The notes beneath the pieces were generated by a model, which ran no database searches, was not told the DNA's origin, and saw nothing but the letters and a program-made list of their open reading frames with translations. 64,000 bases of DNA from Sepiola atlantica (lineage: Eukaryota; Mollusca; Cephalopoda; Sepiida; Sepiolidae). Of the stretch, positions 1 through 10,989 are shown one piece after another (the first letter of the stretch is position 1; every line of letters starts with the position of its first letter). The translations under genes were made by a program, and so were the position numbers. The stretch lies in NCBI GenBank assembly GCA_963556195.1, contig OY744525.1, forward strand, positions 82,349,165 through 82,413,164, read 5' to 3'.

Positions 1-194
1 TTCAAACATGCAACCTTTTGTTAGCAAATCTTCGGCCAGAACAGAAAACATACAGTAATTTCATCGATTGACGCCCACAAAATTGCAGTTTTTATCATGT
101 AAACTGGATAAACGTGTGTCAATGAGTGACAAAAAAACCCCCAAAACGGAACGCTTTTCGTTATTGAGAACATTTCTTTACGCTTAAACACAAT

Positions 195-262
195 ATATCA
201 CTATTTATAAAATGTCACTATTTATAAAATATCACTATTTATAAAATATCACTATTTATAAA
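195..262. repeat. 17-bp tandem repeat, four units
   Basis: Four near-identical copies of a 17-bp unit (ATATCACTATTTATAAA, one copy with ATGT) follow each other directly. It is a minor AT-rich minisatellite with no visible coding content. Confidence 0.8.
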
Positions 263-1050
263 TCTCAAAATCAAACGATACACACGAATAGCACATGTGT
301 AGTGAGCGTAACCAAGATGTCACGTCTTTCTAATCTGCAGGAATTAAAGTCTCGGAAAATTCTTAATGTACTATCAATCAGAATGATTAAAAATCATTTG
401 TATACATATTGTATGTTTTCAAGAAATAAAAATATTCTGTTATAATTTTATTAACCGATCTCAATTGGTCGCGTGCGGTTTTAATAACAACGCAAATCAG
501 AGGATCTTGAGTTCGACATGTTTGATGTAGACTGTATCAATATTGAACTTCGACATTTCTATACCTCTTGGCGTTTTACATTTTAAATGAGGATTATAAG
601 TTACACCGGCTATTGAGTAAGTGTTCATTTTACAATGTTAGTACGAAGTATTATTGCTTGGTCAAAAATAAGATATATTAACAAATTGATTTTCTTTCTT
701 TGCTAATGGAGTAATATATTCTGAACAAGTTGTTAGCTCAGATTAAGCACAGCAAACACGCAGATCATTTCAAGATGTAATTAGATAAATTCAGAAATAA
801 TAGCAAATGGAGATTTAAATTAACTTTTTGGGAACTATCGGGTGAAATATTTTACAAAATCTGACCTGCATATTGCTATTCATAGTACAAATGTTATGTA
901 CAATATGTTTTTAAAAAATATAGTAAAAAAGGAAGATAGCCAAAGAGACATGGCGAACAAATAAAAAATATATATATATTATCAATCTCTTATAGTTTTT
1001 CTCACTTGTTCCTCTTCTCACTCTTTTCCTCTTCGTTCTTTCTAACGCCC

Positions 1051-1056
<6 letters not shown>
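263..1056. other. AT-rich spacer without recognised feature
   Basis: No open frame, RNA gene or element end is recognisable. A weak Pol III B-box-like string (GAGTTCGA) near 511 is not supported by a convincing A box. Confidence 0.5.

Positions 1057-1108
<52 letters not shown>
1057..1108. repeat. (TA)n microsatellite
   Basis: About 50 bp of alternating TA with a single C interruption. Confidence 0.9.
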
Positions 1109-1344
1109 ACACTCAATGTATGTGTGTGATGTTTGTGTGTTCCATATAGAAAGAAAGGTTAGAGAATCTGCATAAATATTTAAGTGTATTCGTATGTAAC
1201 ATTTACTGGGGGAAGACAATGGAAGTGTTCCCGAATCTCTAAGTGCACTTCTACGGGGACAATAGGGGCGTAACTACCTTAGCACTTCAAATATACCCTA
1301 TTTGGATGAAACAGGAGGAGAGGGCCAGTAAAAACAAAGAAAGT

Positions 1345-1426
1345 AATATGGTGTTATGAGCATAGTGAAAAAGTATATAGTAGTGATCCTCATTCAATCC
1401 CGAACAACGTCGGATCTTATTGCTAA
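1345..1426 (+). mobile_element. Helitron-like 3' end, decayed
   Basis: The segment starts with AATATGGTGTTATGAGC, shared with 14205 and 21160, and ends with CCCGAACAACGTCGGATC followed by TTGCTAA. The same order (GC-rich short stem around CAACG, then CTAGT or a decayed form) recurs about nine times in the window. A short stem about 10 nt before CTRR is the known Helitron 3' signature. No 5' end or Rep/helicase coding sequence was seen, so the class is inferred. Confidence 0.35.
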
Positions 1427-1492
1427 TAACCTATAAAATTGTGCATTTCTCAATACTAGCCCAGTCTTATTTATTTATTCATTATTTACAAA

Positions 1493-1526
1493 TGGGTCAC
1501 CATTTATTAAGCCTAAAAGCCACACA
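1493..1526 (-). mobile_element. Non-LTR retrotransposon 3' UTR scrap
   Basis: GGGTCACCATTTATTAAG resembles the reverse complement of the 3' end of the non-LTR family at 44345-44380 and the copy at 24000. It is short and diverged. Confidence 0.25.
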
Positions 1527-2795
1527 AATAATTGAACGCCCTAAATAGCCTAAAATCTTATACGTTTCTCCAATTCTCTAAGAACACAGACCAAGTCTAA
1601 TAATATTTGCAATGGCATATACGTATACTCTCAATGTTCAATTCTAGTAATTTTTTCTTTTTCCTTCTAGAGCTCCAATAACCTATAATAATGTAAAGTA
1701 CTCCAGCTCACCTCAACCCTAGCCCAGTCTAATAATACTAGACCAGCAGTTACGTGTACTCACAATGTCATATACTTATCTTTTTATTCGTTTCCTTTTT
1801 CGCACTGTTTTATACGTCATTCATTTTTATTCTGTTGGCTTCTTGACACTCACGGATTTATTTATTCTGACATTAACCCAAGTTTGGCTCGCATTCTTTT
1901 ACCAAACATCTTGCAATAATCACTCTGAAACAATGTAGTATACGACTACTGTACTATCAACGCCGACCCCGGCTAACACCGCTTATTTTCATGTTTTGTT
2001 ATTCAGTTATTTAACTCATATTTCATATTCTACGACTGTAAAACCACATTTGTCTCTGTTGGCTTGGTATTACGAAACAGGACAGTGTTCACACTTGTCA
2101 ATGTTTGGTTGAGGGATGGAGTAAACATATAGGATATTTGAGCTATCCGTAACTATAAAAACTCTAACTAAAAAAAATGCTTGTAGGAATTATTATTTCT
2201 TAATTACTAAGTTCTCACACCAGTTGTTTATAGTAATCATCATCGGTATTACAAAATAATGGGGATGAGATGAATGAATATGGCTACAAGATGTAGCACA
2301 GACCTATCCATACAAAGACGCTGCTGCTTGGTTCGGAGCTAATGCTCTTTATTTCCTTGAACAAAACGAATAGCCATAAAATGTCCAGATCTCAAGATGA
2401 TAGATTTTACCGTTTAGAGTTTACTGTTACATCAACTTCAATTACAATTATTTATTAAAATAATTACAAGTGGGCCACAAACATAAAATCCTTGATGGAA
2501 TCTTGGAACTTACGTATGTAAATGTTGGAAATAGAAAACAGTTGTTGATAACATGAGCATTGTTAAAAAAAAAAAAAAACATAAATGTTAGATGAGATGT
2601 TCAATGTGTTTTCCGTGAGTTTCAAACTGAATTGAACCATTTATTTAATCTACGGGAATAGATTGTTATGATTCCATCAGCCATGACTAGGTAGAAGTCA
2701 ATGTAATTTTTTTTTATATAGTTCACCCCAAATAGGGCAAGTTGTCACTGTAGACGTAAGCGGCTACTTAGAATTAGAGTGAAAGTTTAGGGGGT
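1527..2795. other. AT-rich spacer without recognised feature
   Basis: It contains a loose direct repeat (AATAACCTATAA near 1424 and 1678; CTAGCCCAGTCT near 1458 and 1720). No coding frame, RNA gene or element terminus could be supported. Confidence 0.45.
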
Positions 2796-2799
2796 CATC

Positions 2800-2975
2800 C
2801 TAAATTGGGAACTGTGCAGCGAGATGCTTGTTAACATTAGTTTTACAGTTCTGCATGTCGGTACAGTCAGGGAAACAGGAAGCATGGAGGGAGTTCCAAA
2901 GGCCGGCAGCACGAGGAAAGAAGCTAATTTTTATTCTATTTTTAGTTCGTATCGTCTGTAGTGAGGAATGAACAT
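2800..2975 (-). pseudogene. Non-LTR retrotransposon ORF2 C-terminal fragment
   Basis: The minus-strand frame reads about 67 aa and contains ISFFPRAAGLWNSLHASCF followed by NVNKHLA. It matches the usual C-terminal tail of jockey/CR1-type reverse transcriptases, where an aromatic-Arg-x2-LWNSLP block precedes a VxxFKxxLDKxL block about 20 residues later. The reading ends in a stop right after this block, as in the family. Only the tail survives, so this is a 5'-truncated dead copy. The same tail occurs at 15005, 24100, 44130 and 47500. Confidence 0.65.
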
Positions 2976-3272
2976 TCAACACCCATAAAACTGTCATATA
3001 CAACTGATTAGACTTAACACCTTTATCCGTTGCGCAACGTACTTCTACACGGTCATGGCTGACTGAACGAGAACAATCTAGTATAGTGGATTAACTTCCG
3101 TATAGATTCCCGAGTTCGACATAAAGATTCGCGAGTTCGACAAGTTCATCTGAAGGAGATTGGGAGGTTACATCGACCGAAAAGTTGTGAAAATAACATC
3201 GATAAACGGTCTAGCCAACGAACAGTCAACTAGAATTTGTGATTCCCTTCTTTTTAACAATGGTTATATTTC

Positions 3273-3455
3273 TATTTACTTGCCTCGGGGAAGAGTTAGA
3301 CAATATCGTTTTCTTATGTGGGACAAATACAGCTCTACAAAAAGAGGCACTCTGGGTTGGGACAAAAATTTAAATTGCCTCAGTTGCCACCGTTGACAGG
3401 AAAGATGAAATGCAGTATCAGAAGAGATACTATACACTGAGTCTAGCTAAAAAGT
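3273..3455 (-). mobile_element. U2-headed SINE, short-body type
   Basis: On the minus strand the copy starts with a diverged U2 snRNA 5' segment (TTTAGCTAGACTCAGTGTA then TAGTATCTCTTCTGATACT). A body with CCCAACCCAGAGTGCC follows, and it ends in a CAAGTAAATA tail. Body and tail match the copies at 24200, 51051 and 60128. The head is more mutated than in those, so this is an old insertion. Confidence 0.7.
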
Positions 3456-3733
3456 AAAGCTATCAACAAGTATTTTCTATTTCCAACACTTATATACGTA
3501 CGTGTAAAGTTAGTGTGCTAAATTTTCTGTTTTTCTGTATTTTAAAAGAAAAACTTATTTTTCTTACCTGTTTGTTTATAAAGTCAGGGACTAGCGTTTA
3601 GATTTAAGATTATTTTTTTTTGTGGATCATCCCGTATAAGAAAGTCTTATTTTCATAAATACATTCGCGTAGAGCTGTTTTTGTGAACAAATTAGCCGCT
3701 TTTTATGATCTGTTTGTTTTCTACTTTCGCAAG

Positions 3734-3736
<3 letters not shown>

Positions 3737-3803
<67 letters not shown>
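3737..3803. repeat. (GA)n microsatellite
   Basis: About 67 bp of perfect GA dinucleotides. Serine/leucine or arginine/glutamate frames across it are artefacts. Confidence 0.9.
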
Positions 3804-3805
<2 letters not shown>

Positions 3806-4484
3806 CTGCAGATTTTCTTTTACCACGACTCACTTCCGGTAAACAGAGAAGTTCAGATCGGCGTTGTAACAAAACGTAAAATAGACGTATTTGGTATTTG
3901 TGCTGATTAAAAGAAAAAAGAAAAAAAAAGATGGCGGTAGAGAAGCAACATGGCGGTTTTTGCAACAAAGCAGACCAATTAAAAGTTGTTCAAAGTTATT
4001 TTAGAACAGATCTATTCGCTTGAAGGAAAACATATCGGTCGGAAACAAGATGGCTACATACTAGCGTACATATTTAATCACAGTGACCCGATTAACCCAA
4101 TACAGACGGGAATCACTTTCGTAAAAGATTGTATTGGCGAAAATTGCAACCGATGTGTTAACCTCAAGTCATGGATCATTTCTCTACCACTTTATATTTG
4201 TTGATAATGCGATACGGTAACTATTGCAAATGTAGGTGAGTGTACTTTTAAAAACAAATTATTCCCCCCCCCCCCAAAAAAAAAAAGGTGGTTTCTGTGA
4301 TAGGAGTCAGATTTGAAGAGGGGTCACATAATACTTTCTATTGACATCCCGGTTTCGGGAAACTGACGAATGTGACCTCAAGTTTACAACTCCCGTTGCT
4401 TTTGGGGAAAATGTTGCATATCATTATGATGAACCCGCACCCAGATATTTAATCAACCATTAGTTAGGCTTCTATGATAGACAC
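3804..4484. other. Spacer, nothing recognised
   Basis: It holds a poly-C/poly-A stretch at 4264-4287 and short spurious frames only. Confidence 0.45.
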
Positions 4485-4750
4485 TGAAAAATCCGACATG
4501 ATTTGCAGACTGTAGATGACAAGATAATCCAATCCTGGGCCCAAATTCCGGCTCGCTATAATCTTTTTCCATAAATTATCCAATTCTAAATCTTTTGTCA
4601 TTTCGCCAGATTCTTTCCGCCAGCCAGATGTTTTCACATAATACCGTATATCATTATGATAAAGAAACTGATATTTTGATCTTCATTAATATTCGTGGTC
4701 TCCAACTCAGTCAATCAAATAATACCCATGGAAAATAACGGCACCACCCG
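4485..4750 (-). pseudogene. Dispersed coding repeat of unknown class, copy 1
   Basis: This stretch is homologous over its length to 9165-9440. Translated on the minus strand both copies give the same protein segment (EMTKDLELDNLWKKIIA here, EMTKGLERDNLWKKMIA there, then LDYLVIYSLQIMSD here and LDYLVVSSLEIMAD there). Amino acids are kept better than bases, which suggests a coding ancestor. The copy is broken by indels. I do not recognise the protein; a transposon ORF is likely because it is repeated. Confidence 0.5.
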
Positions 4751-4799
4751 TTTATAAGATAAACGGGTACGATGTAACAAATACAGGAGACGTTGGTTG

Positions 4800-5170
4800 C
4801 ACTGACTCCTGCAGTATGTCCTCTATGGTTTCTCATCTCCGTCGCGAGCTATCCTGGTTCGCACTCGCATTGCCCCTTTCCCCGCGCGCGAACAATTTAG
4901 CACCAGAGGGTGCAACGGTCGCCTCGAGTCGTCACGTCTTTCAGGGAGATTTCGTACGCTCTCAGTTCTCCCCTGCAGGTCTTTTTAAATCTGAGTGAGA
5001 GACAACTAAACTATTTTTGTTTAAAATCCTGGGCAAACTGCCCGTATAATAGATTCGTCGACAGTCTCCCATCAGACATGCGACAAAGTCGTCCCAGGCG
5101 GCGCTGGCTCAGCAAAGCATACCTGCAAAGTAGCGGACAACAGCATAGCGCCTCAATCGGGGTAATGATT
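4800..5170. other. GC- and CpG-rich island, function unknown
   Basis: This stretch is clearly richer in G, C and CpG than its surroundings (for example CCCCGCGCGCGAAC near 4878 and AGGCGGCGCTGG near 5096). Two overlapping short plus-strand frames cross it (4816-4998 and 4910-5233) but neither resembles a known domain. It could be a promoter or first-exon region, or a GC-rich transposon piece. Confidence 0.35.
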
Positions 5171-5962
5171 ACACAAGTCAGTAGCGGGATTGATGTGATA
5201 TATATGTATCTACCCGTATTCCCATCCGTCTGATCACTATCAAGCATGATGCAACAGTAGACAATGAAGGACAAGTTGAAATAAAAAGCGGCGCGAATAA
5301 GGGATCGGAAGAAAGGAATGTAATAAACCCAAAAGTCTTATAATCCGAAAGATGTGAGTTCAATCCCTTTAAAAGGCAGTACATATTTATTTGTACTTCA
5401 ATCAAACTCAAAAATAAATTTCACTATAATATAGGAACAGTTTTAAAATGTACATAAATTAAATTTAGATTGAAAGACACACAAAGAATTGGGACAAAAC
5501 GAATAAAACAGTAAAATACTAGTTACAGGGAGTGAATGGAAAAATTAGGATTTACTACTTTACAAGAGATAAGAATGAGAAGTGATTTTATTGAAAGTTT
5601 CAGATTAATAAATGACATTTTTAACTATGGTGGACATCTTTTTAGTATTTTTCCTTGATCTGGAAGGTTTCAAAATAATTAGTGACATTTCTGACTTTGT
5701 TAGACATATTTTTAATTGTTTTGGAAGGCAGATTAAAAAAAACCCAGATATATTAACCAATTGGATATTTATGGTAATAGAAGTAATACATTTTGGAATC
5801 ATTTGCTAGATCAGATTAAGAACAGTAATAGCGTAGAATATTTGTTTATGGTATAGAAAGATCATCCTCACAAGAACGTAGTAAACCAATTCCTTATAAG
5901 CAAGATGTAGTCGACAGAAGAAAGCAGCCTTCTTTGAAACACCAAACTTACTAGTCGAATAT
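5171..5962. other. AT-rich spacer
   Basis: A tRNA-like B box (GATGTGAGTTCAATCCCT near 5351) follows a plausible anticodon-arm-like string, so a decayed tRNA-derived SINE head is possible at 5310-5370. Nothing else is recognised. Confidence 0.35.
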
Positions 5963-6272
5963 ACGCCCTCGACAATCAGTCCGACCGAGAGTTGGCTATT
6001 GTGACTGCGGTGCGCTTGCTTCTGTCGGGCTGAGGTATGGTTCTGAGTAGTCTTAGCAGGACCATTTTCCCAAGCTTTACCTTCTGTCTTTGAGAAGTGG
6101 TTAGTTGATCGCTAACCGTCTGAGAGGTACCTATCGGGTAATGCCGACGGGGCTGCCAAACATTTTTTGCGGGGCCAGGGTGTACCTCTTTTTGTGCGCT
6201 AGCCCACAATCCCCACCTTCCGACATTGCGTCGTACCTTCCCACGGCGGGAGGGAGGTAAATACGAAGCAGT
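5963..6272 (+). mobile_element. SINE with unidentified head (type 3)
   Basis: The head begins CTCGACAATCAGTCCGACC and shares its layout with 34660 and 10990. The body has GGGTAATGCCGACGGGGCTG, the hallmark block also found in the U2-headed long SINE. The 3' tail reads CGACATTGCGTC, then GGCGGGAGGGAGGTAAATA. Shared body and tail with a different head indicate head exchange within one SINE superfamily. It is non-coding; the minus-strand 99-aa frame is a shadow. Confidence 0.7.
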
Positions 6273-6724
6273 CAAGTTAGATAATCACTTACTCTATTAA
6301 CTTTTCACGTGTACATCTATTCTCAAGAATAAGTACTCTTAATATGTACGTCTGATTACGTTATTGAAGATATGCCAATTTTAAGATGGAATTAGACGAC
6401 ATTAGAAATAATGGTAAAAAGTGAATTAAGAAAACTTATTTGAGAACTATCGGATGGAATATTTAACAGAAATTTATCTGTATATCGATATTTTTTTGTT
6501 GTTGGCATCCGTCTGTCTCAGGATACAATGGATTTCTGCGCCTTAGATTAATCGGTTGCCAAATGACAGTGTCTGCTGTGACTGTGCAAGCCTATCCTGG
6601 ATCGGCAGGTTGTGTTGCAGTTGACACATATGTAAGTTGGTGTCTGGCTCTGAGAGCTCTGTTGTAGCCCTTCGTTGTCTGTGCCTTTTCCTCTTTCCTC
6701 TTTCCCCACCGCTTGTCTCTCTTC

Positions 6725-7068
6725 TACTAGTGTAGTATTTGTTCCGATGGATACTGCACTCCATAGACAGGTATTGTCTTGGCCTTCGGGGCTTGATTTA
6801 CGCCGGTCTATGGGTCTGTCCTGTGCAGTTCTAGGAGGTCCACCCTCCCAGGCTTCGCCTCCCCTCTTTGGGGAGGAGTAAGTTTTATACTTACTGCCTA
6901 AGGCGCCCCTACCGGGGAATGCTGACGGGGCTGCCCAGGCAATTTTTAATGGTCAGAGTGCTCACCTCTCGGGCACTGGCTTTTCAAACCCCACTTGGGT
7001 CACATCGTACTTGTGGGAGTAAGATAAAAACTGGCCTTGTGCCTAACTCCTGGAGAGGAGTAAATCAA
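6725..7068 (+). mobile_element. U2-headed SINE, long-body type
   Basis: It starts with AGTGTAGTATTTGTTCCG, from the region of U2 snRNA that contains the branch-point recognition GUAGUA. It continues through TTGATTTACGCCGGTCTATG, a GGAGG-rich block, GAATGCTGACGGGGCTGCC and GTCAGAGTGCTCACC. The end is GTGCCTAACTCCTGGAGAGG followed by AGTAAAT. It matches the minus-strand copies at 50504, 62892 and 63257. The extreme 5' part of the U2 head, present at 50832, is missing here. No protein is encoded. Confidence 0.75.
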
Positions 7069-7460
7069 TACTTACTCATCTTGGAGCATGTATTCACATC
7101 ACTTCTCCAGCAGTTGCGGTCTTCAGTCACAGACTCCCAGTCTGATGGGCCGATGCCACCTGCCCTCATATCTCGCTTACAGACATCGTTGTAGCGTAGG
7201 ACAGGTCTTCTTGTTGGGCTGGAGCCGGTTGCGAGCTTGCCGTATAGAGTATCCTTTAGGATCATCTCATCGTCTATTCGCCTGGCATGGCCACGCCACC
7301 GGAATCGTCGTTGGGTGAGCAAAGCGAGCATGCTTAGGATATGCGCTTGATCAAGGACGCTCTTGCTTGAGACGTGGTCCTGCCAGGTGATTACCAGGAT
7401 TTTCCTGAGGTTGCGCAGGTAGAGGGTGTTCTCTTGGTGGGAGTAGAGAGCCCATGATTT
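7065..7460 (-). pseudogene. Non-LTR retrotransposon ORF2 C-terminal fragment
   Basis: The minus-strand frame runs in one phase from about 7460 to 7065. It contains YLRNLRKILVITWQDHV, then RRFRWRGHARRIDD, then LRYNDVCKRDMRAGGI and a final W-rich stretch. This is the usual C-terminal part of non-LTR ORF2 proteins, where the RWxGHxxRM motif follows the reverse transcriptase. The frame upstream of 7460 is lost, so the copy is 5'-truncated. It abuts the U2-headed SINE at 6725-7068 in the opposite orientation. Confidence 0.75.
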
Positions 7461-8419
7461 TTAGCCGTAAATATATGATATTGTACTAATAGTGTAAATG
7501 GCAGTGAGAAAATAGTTAAAAAGGATATCAAGAAAAAAAAGTCATAACAAATAAATAAAAACAAATAAAAACAATGGAATTTTTTTTCTTTTTAACGATA
7601 AACAACGAAGTCAATATTGTAGTTGTATATGAATGCAATAATTTCAAAGACTGTGATTGGCACATTTCCGCTAGTTTATCTATTATTAAACAAAGGCTGA
7701 TTTCATCAACATCTGTTTGGATTATTTTGATTATTCGGACATTTGTTTTCATATTGGATATTATTTTCACAACGTTTCGGCCGATGTAACCTTCGACCGT
7801 CTTGTCGAACTCGGAAATCGGTACGGAATTTTGAACGCAACCCTTTATTAAATCGACGAGGATGTCTAGTCTTCAGATGCGTCCTAACTCCAGTTACAAC
7901 ATTCTTACTGCCAATAACAATTCTTTGTTTAAAAAAAAGAAATGATTCTCACAAATTCACTATGTTGTTCAAAATGCACCAACCTTAGAAATTATGAGTA
8001 AATCATCTATCTTTTACCTGGGATACGGACAAACAGAGCGATTCAATTTCAGAGCGAAGACAACATAATGTTCACTCGAAATTCAGTATCATATTTTACA
8101 TTAAGCATCGCAGTCTTAACAGTGTCATTACACCAGAAAAATGAAACGTAGACACTAGTCACCGTGGAATAAAACTGACGCGTACCGACATAAAGGGCTC
8201 CAATAGTTGATATGTAACTATTATTTAATTCAAGCAAGAAGTTTCATTAGAGATTATCCACTAATGGAGTAGCAGCCAACCAGAACTCAAAGAATAGACT
8301 TGTCCATCTGAGCATAATGAAACATTCCAGCCTTTTTATAAACCGTTTTTTGTTTTCTTTTCAGTTGATTTGTGTGTATCTCCAATAGTCAGACAGTTAA
8401 GCACTGCCTACTGGTCACA
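7461..8419. other. AT-rich spacer without recognised feature
   Basis: Short frames at 7528-7988 have AT-driven composition and no motif. Confidence 0.4.
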
Positions 8420-8905
8420 ACATATGTTCTGGGTATCATATGAAACTATATTCGGTAGTGATGCCACAAATTTGTGAGGATTGCTGAATGTGGAGCAACA
8501 CATTTGTTACCATTACTTCATGGTCCACTATGATACGAGGTGGTAGTACTTCTCAGGGTACCATCTATAAATTAAGAAGTATTTGTCTTGTGTATGAAAT
8601 GAAACTACATTACGTTCCAGGGCTTCCATTTTGGAACTGAAGAGTGTGGAGTCACATCTTCTCTCAGGTCCAATCTGACATTGTTATAGTACCTGCCAGA
8701 GTACCATCTATGTTTGTTAAAAAGAATCCGCCTTGGGTATAACATTAAACTGTACCCGGTGGTTAGCTCCCCATTTCGGAACTTTGATGAACGTAGCTGC
8801 ATTACTTCCAGGTCCACTCTGACCTGTCGTTATAGTGCCGGTCAGGGTTCATATTTATGGGTAAAATGACATAAAACTACACCCGGTTCTACACACGTAG
8901 CGACA
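8420..8905. repeat. Decayed tandem repeat, units of about 130-160 bp
   Basis: The block AAACTATATTCGGTAG / AAACTACATTACGTT / AAACTGTACCCGGTGG / AAACTACACCCGGTTC recurs at about 8441, 8602, 8747 and 8874. Each is followed by similar strings (TCCATTTTGGAACT, AGGTCCACTCTGACC, GGGTACCATCTAT). Units are diverged and spaced 127-161 bp, as expected for an old satellite or a tandem piece of a larger element. Confidence 0.55.
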
Positions 8906-9059
8906 TCACAAGTAACTAGTTAAACTAAAAAAAATTACTAACAAGCGTTTACTAAAATGATTGGATTCATTATTAAATAATTCACAAACTGTCGATATGC
9001 CGTAAAAAAACAACAAATACAATCTCCCGAAAACAACATCATTGATGCAAATAACAGTT

Positions 9060-9440
9060 CTACATTGCGACAAGATCCCAATTTTGTCCAAATGTCTCAA
9101 ACTCAGCAACCATGAGACAGTCATCTGCATCTGGAGAAGAGCGGTCTCCGATGGGCGGTGAAAGATCCGCCATGATTTCCAGACTGGAGACGACAAGATA
9201 ATCCAATCTTGGGCCAAAATTCCGCTTCGCTATCATCTTTTTCCATAAATTATCCCTTTCTAAACCTTTTGTCATTTCGCCAGAGATTTCCGCCAGCCAG
9301 ACGTTTTCACATAATGTCGTATATAATTATGATAAAGAAACTGATATTTCTATTAGTTAAATCGCGGGCTTCGTAAATATTCGCACTCAATCGACACATT
9401 AGCACAGTAACCATCAAGGATAACGGTATCACTCTCCTAG
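9060..9440 (-). pseudogene. Dispersed coding repeat of unknown class, copy 2
   Basis: Homologous to 4485-4750. The minus-strand frame 9275-9060 (71 aa) contains NLWKKMIAKRNFGPRLDYL, then IMADLSPPIGDRSSPDADD. Similarity between the copies also extends past this frame to about 9440. No family is recognised. The DADD string superficially resembles a reverse-transcriptase YADD box, but the surrounding residues do not fit. Confidence 0.5.
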
Positions 9441-9517
9441 AAAAGACACAAACCGCTTTAATATTTCGATGACGTTATATATATATATATAAAATTTTAT
9501 ACGTACATAAAAGTACT

Positions 9518-9560
9518 CCATGGACACGTGTTTCTGGCTCACATCCGTCATCAGCATTGC
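9518..9560 (-). ncRNA. Hammerhead-like motif, helix II weak
   Basis: On the minus strand CTGATGA is followed by CGGATGTGAGCCA, then GAAACACGTGTC. The core CUGAUGA and GAA are intact. Helix III would be the palindrome ACACGUGU with no loop and the cleavage triplet GUC. AUG before the core pairs with CAU after the cleavage site (helix I). Helix II has only two clean pairs and a mismatch next to the core, so activity is doubtful. A TA run lies just beyond the 3' side, as at 22450. Confidence 0.4.
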
Positions 9561-9596
9561 TAACTTGGACAAGGAACAGGCCTTTTTGCTGATCTA

Positions 9597-9662
9597 GAGC
9601 CGGTTGCGAGTTTGCCGTATAGAATATCCTTTGGGATCTCTTATGTATTCGCTGAGCCCTTT
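9597..9662 (-). pseudogene. Small non-LTR ORF2 scrap
   Basis: AGCCGGTTGCGAGTTTGCCG and ATAGAATATCCTTTGGGATC match 7222-7265 closely. It is a second, shorter piece of the same non-LTR family. Confidence 0.6.
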
Positions 9663-9834
9663 TTTTATATATATATAATTACAAAAGGTTGAGGCAACAT
9701 GGGTACCGTCGGTTTCAAATCCAAACAAAAGGGGACCTATAGAGGGCCTCCTATGCTGGACTCTCTTCAGCCTGTGTTTATGTCTATTTCTCTTATTTTT
9801 TTAATAATCGAGCACTCTGCTGGAGCTCTCTCCC

Positions 9835-9836
<2 letters not shown>

Positions 9837-9874
<38 letters not shown>
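9837..9874. repeat. (TA)n microsatellite
   Basis: Perfect TA run of about 38 bp. Confidence 0.9.
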
Positions 9875-9875
<1 letters not shown>

Positions 9876-10770
9876 CGATAGATTCGAGTTGGACGCAAGG
9901 AAATCCTAATGGAGTCACTTTTATTCTCATAATTTTATTTATTGCTTACTTTTTTAGTATATAACACTAGCGGGACCCCGTGGTCATTCCACTATGCATT
10001 CTCCATGAATCTGTATCATTTATTTTTAATAATGATGTTCAATTTGAAATAATTTATGTCTGTAAGAGTCAATGCTATTAACAAATGACTTCTTTCTTCT
10101 TCTGTAAAAATAATTGTCATCATCAGTGAAATGTTCTTTTAATAAATAGAACGAACTATATTTATTTATTTATTTATTTAAAATTATAGCGATCGTATTC
10201 TTTAAAAAAAAAAAAAAATTCTGTCTTTTTGCCGTAAAAATAATTGTCAGCTAAATGTTGTTCAAATCAATAAAACGAATGCCGCTTTTTCATATGTATT
10301 TATTTCAAATTGTACTGTTTTAGTTGATGAGACGACATAATAATTTGATTTGGGAACAATCCATTTTAAAATGTATAAAGCCGGATTTTTTTTCACATAG
10401 CGACATCAGATTAATCACAGTTTTTCAAATATACGTGAAAGTATAACGTAGCACGAACATAACGTGCCTTACTGTATTATTATTATATAGATAGAGTAGT
10501 TAATTATTTGTATACTAATAGACAATTATTTTTATTCTACAACTTTTATTCCTCAAAGTAATGGACTCATTCTTCTTAAGGTGTTTCGGCTGACAAGACA
10601 AAGGTGATCAATGTTGCAGAAAAAAAAACATTATTGTCTGAATCTTTGGGATGAAGAGTTATCGTTATCTGCATTGTTTTTTATTTCTTCAGATTATTGT
10701 TTATACCTTTTCAGTTTATTTTTCGACGACGTTTAATTGCGTCGGAAACATCAACATAAGCTCCGATATA
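9875..10770. other. AT-rich spacer
   Basis: Nearly duplicated strings (AAAATAATTGTCATCATCAG near 10106 and AAAAATAATTGTCAGC near 10235, each followed by AAATGTTnTT) show an internal direct repeat of about 130 bp spacing. No gene seen. Confidence 0.4.
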
Positions 10771-10780
10771 CTACCACCAA

Positions 10781-10849
<69 letters not shown>

Positions 10850-10870
10850 CAATACTACTACTACTACTAA
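10771..10870. repeat. (ACT)n/(ACC)n trinucleotide array
   Basis: A long run of CTA/ACT triplets with ACC interruptions. Poly-leucine and poly-threonine frames across it are artefacts. Confidence 0.9.
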
Positions 10871-10989
10871 TAATAACAACAACAAAAGCAACAACATGTG
10901 TTGTGTATCTGTTTCAATATGTATATTTAAACATAGCTATTCTTTTGCCTGTAACGGTAAAAAAATTCTTCTTTCTTACGCATAACCAG

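Noticed and set aside
3627..3968. 113-aa minus-strand frame rich in Ser-Leu repeats
   Set aside because: It is a translation of the GA microsatellite; the same applies to frames at 13044-13546, 19888-20148 and 39791-40152.
5976..6275. 99-aa minus-strand frame
   Set aside because: Antisense shadow of a type 3 SINE; frames at 11020, 34754, 50552, 62961 and 63258 are likewise SINE shadows.
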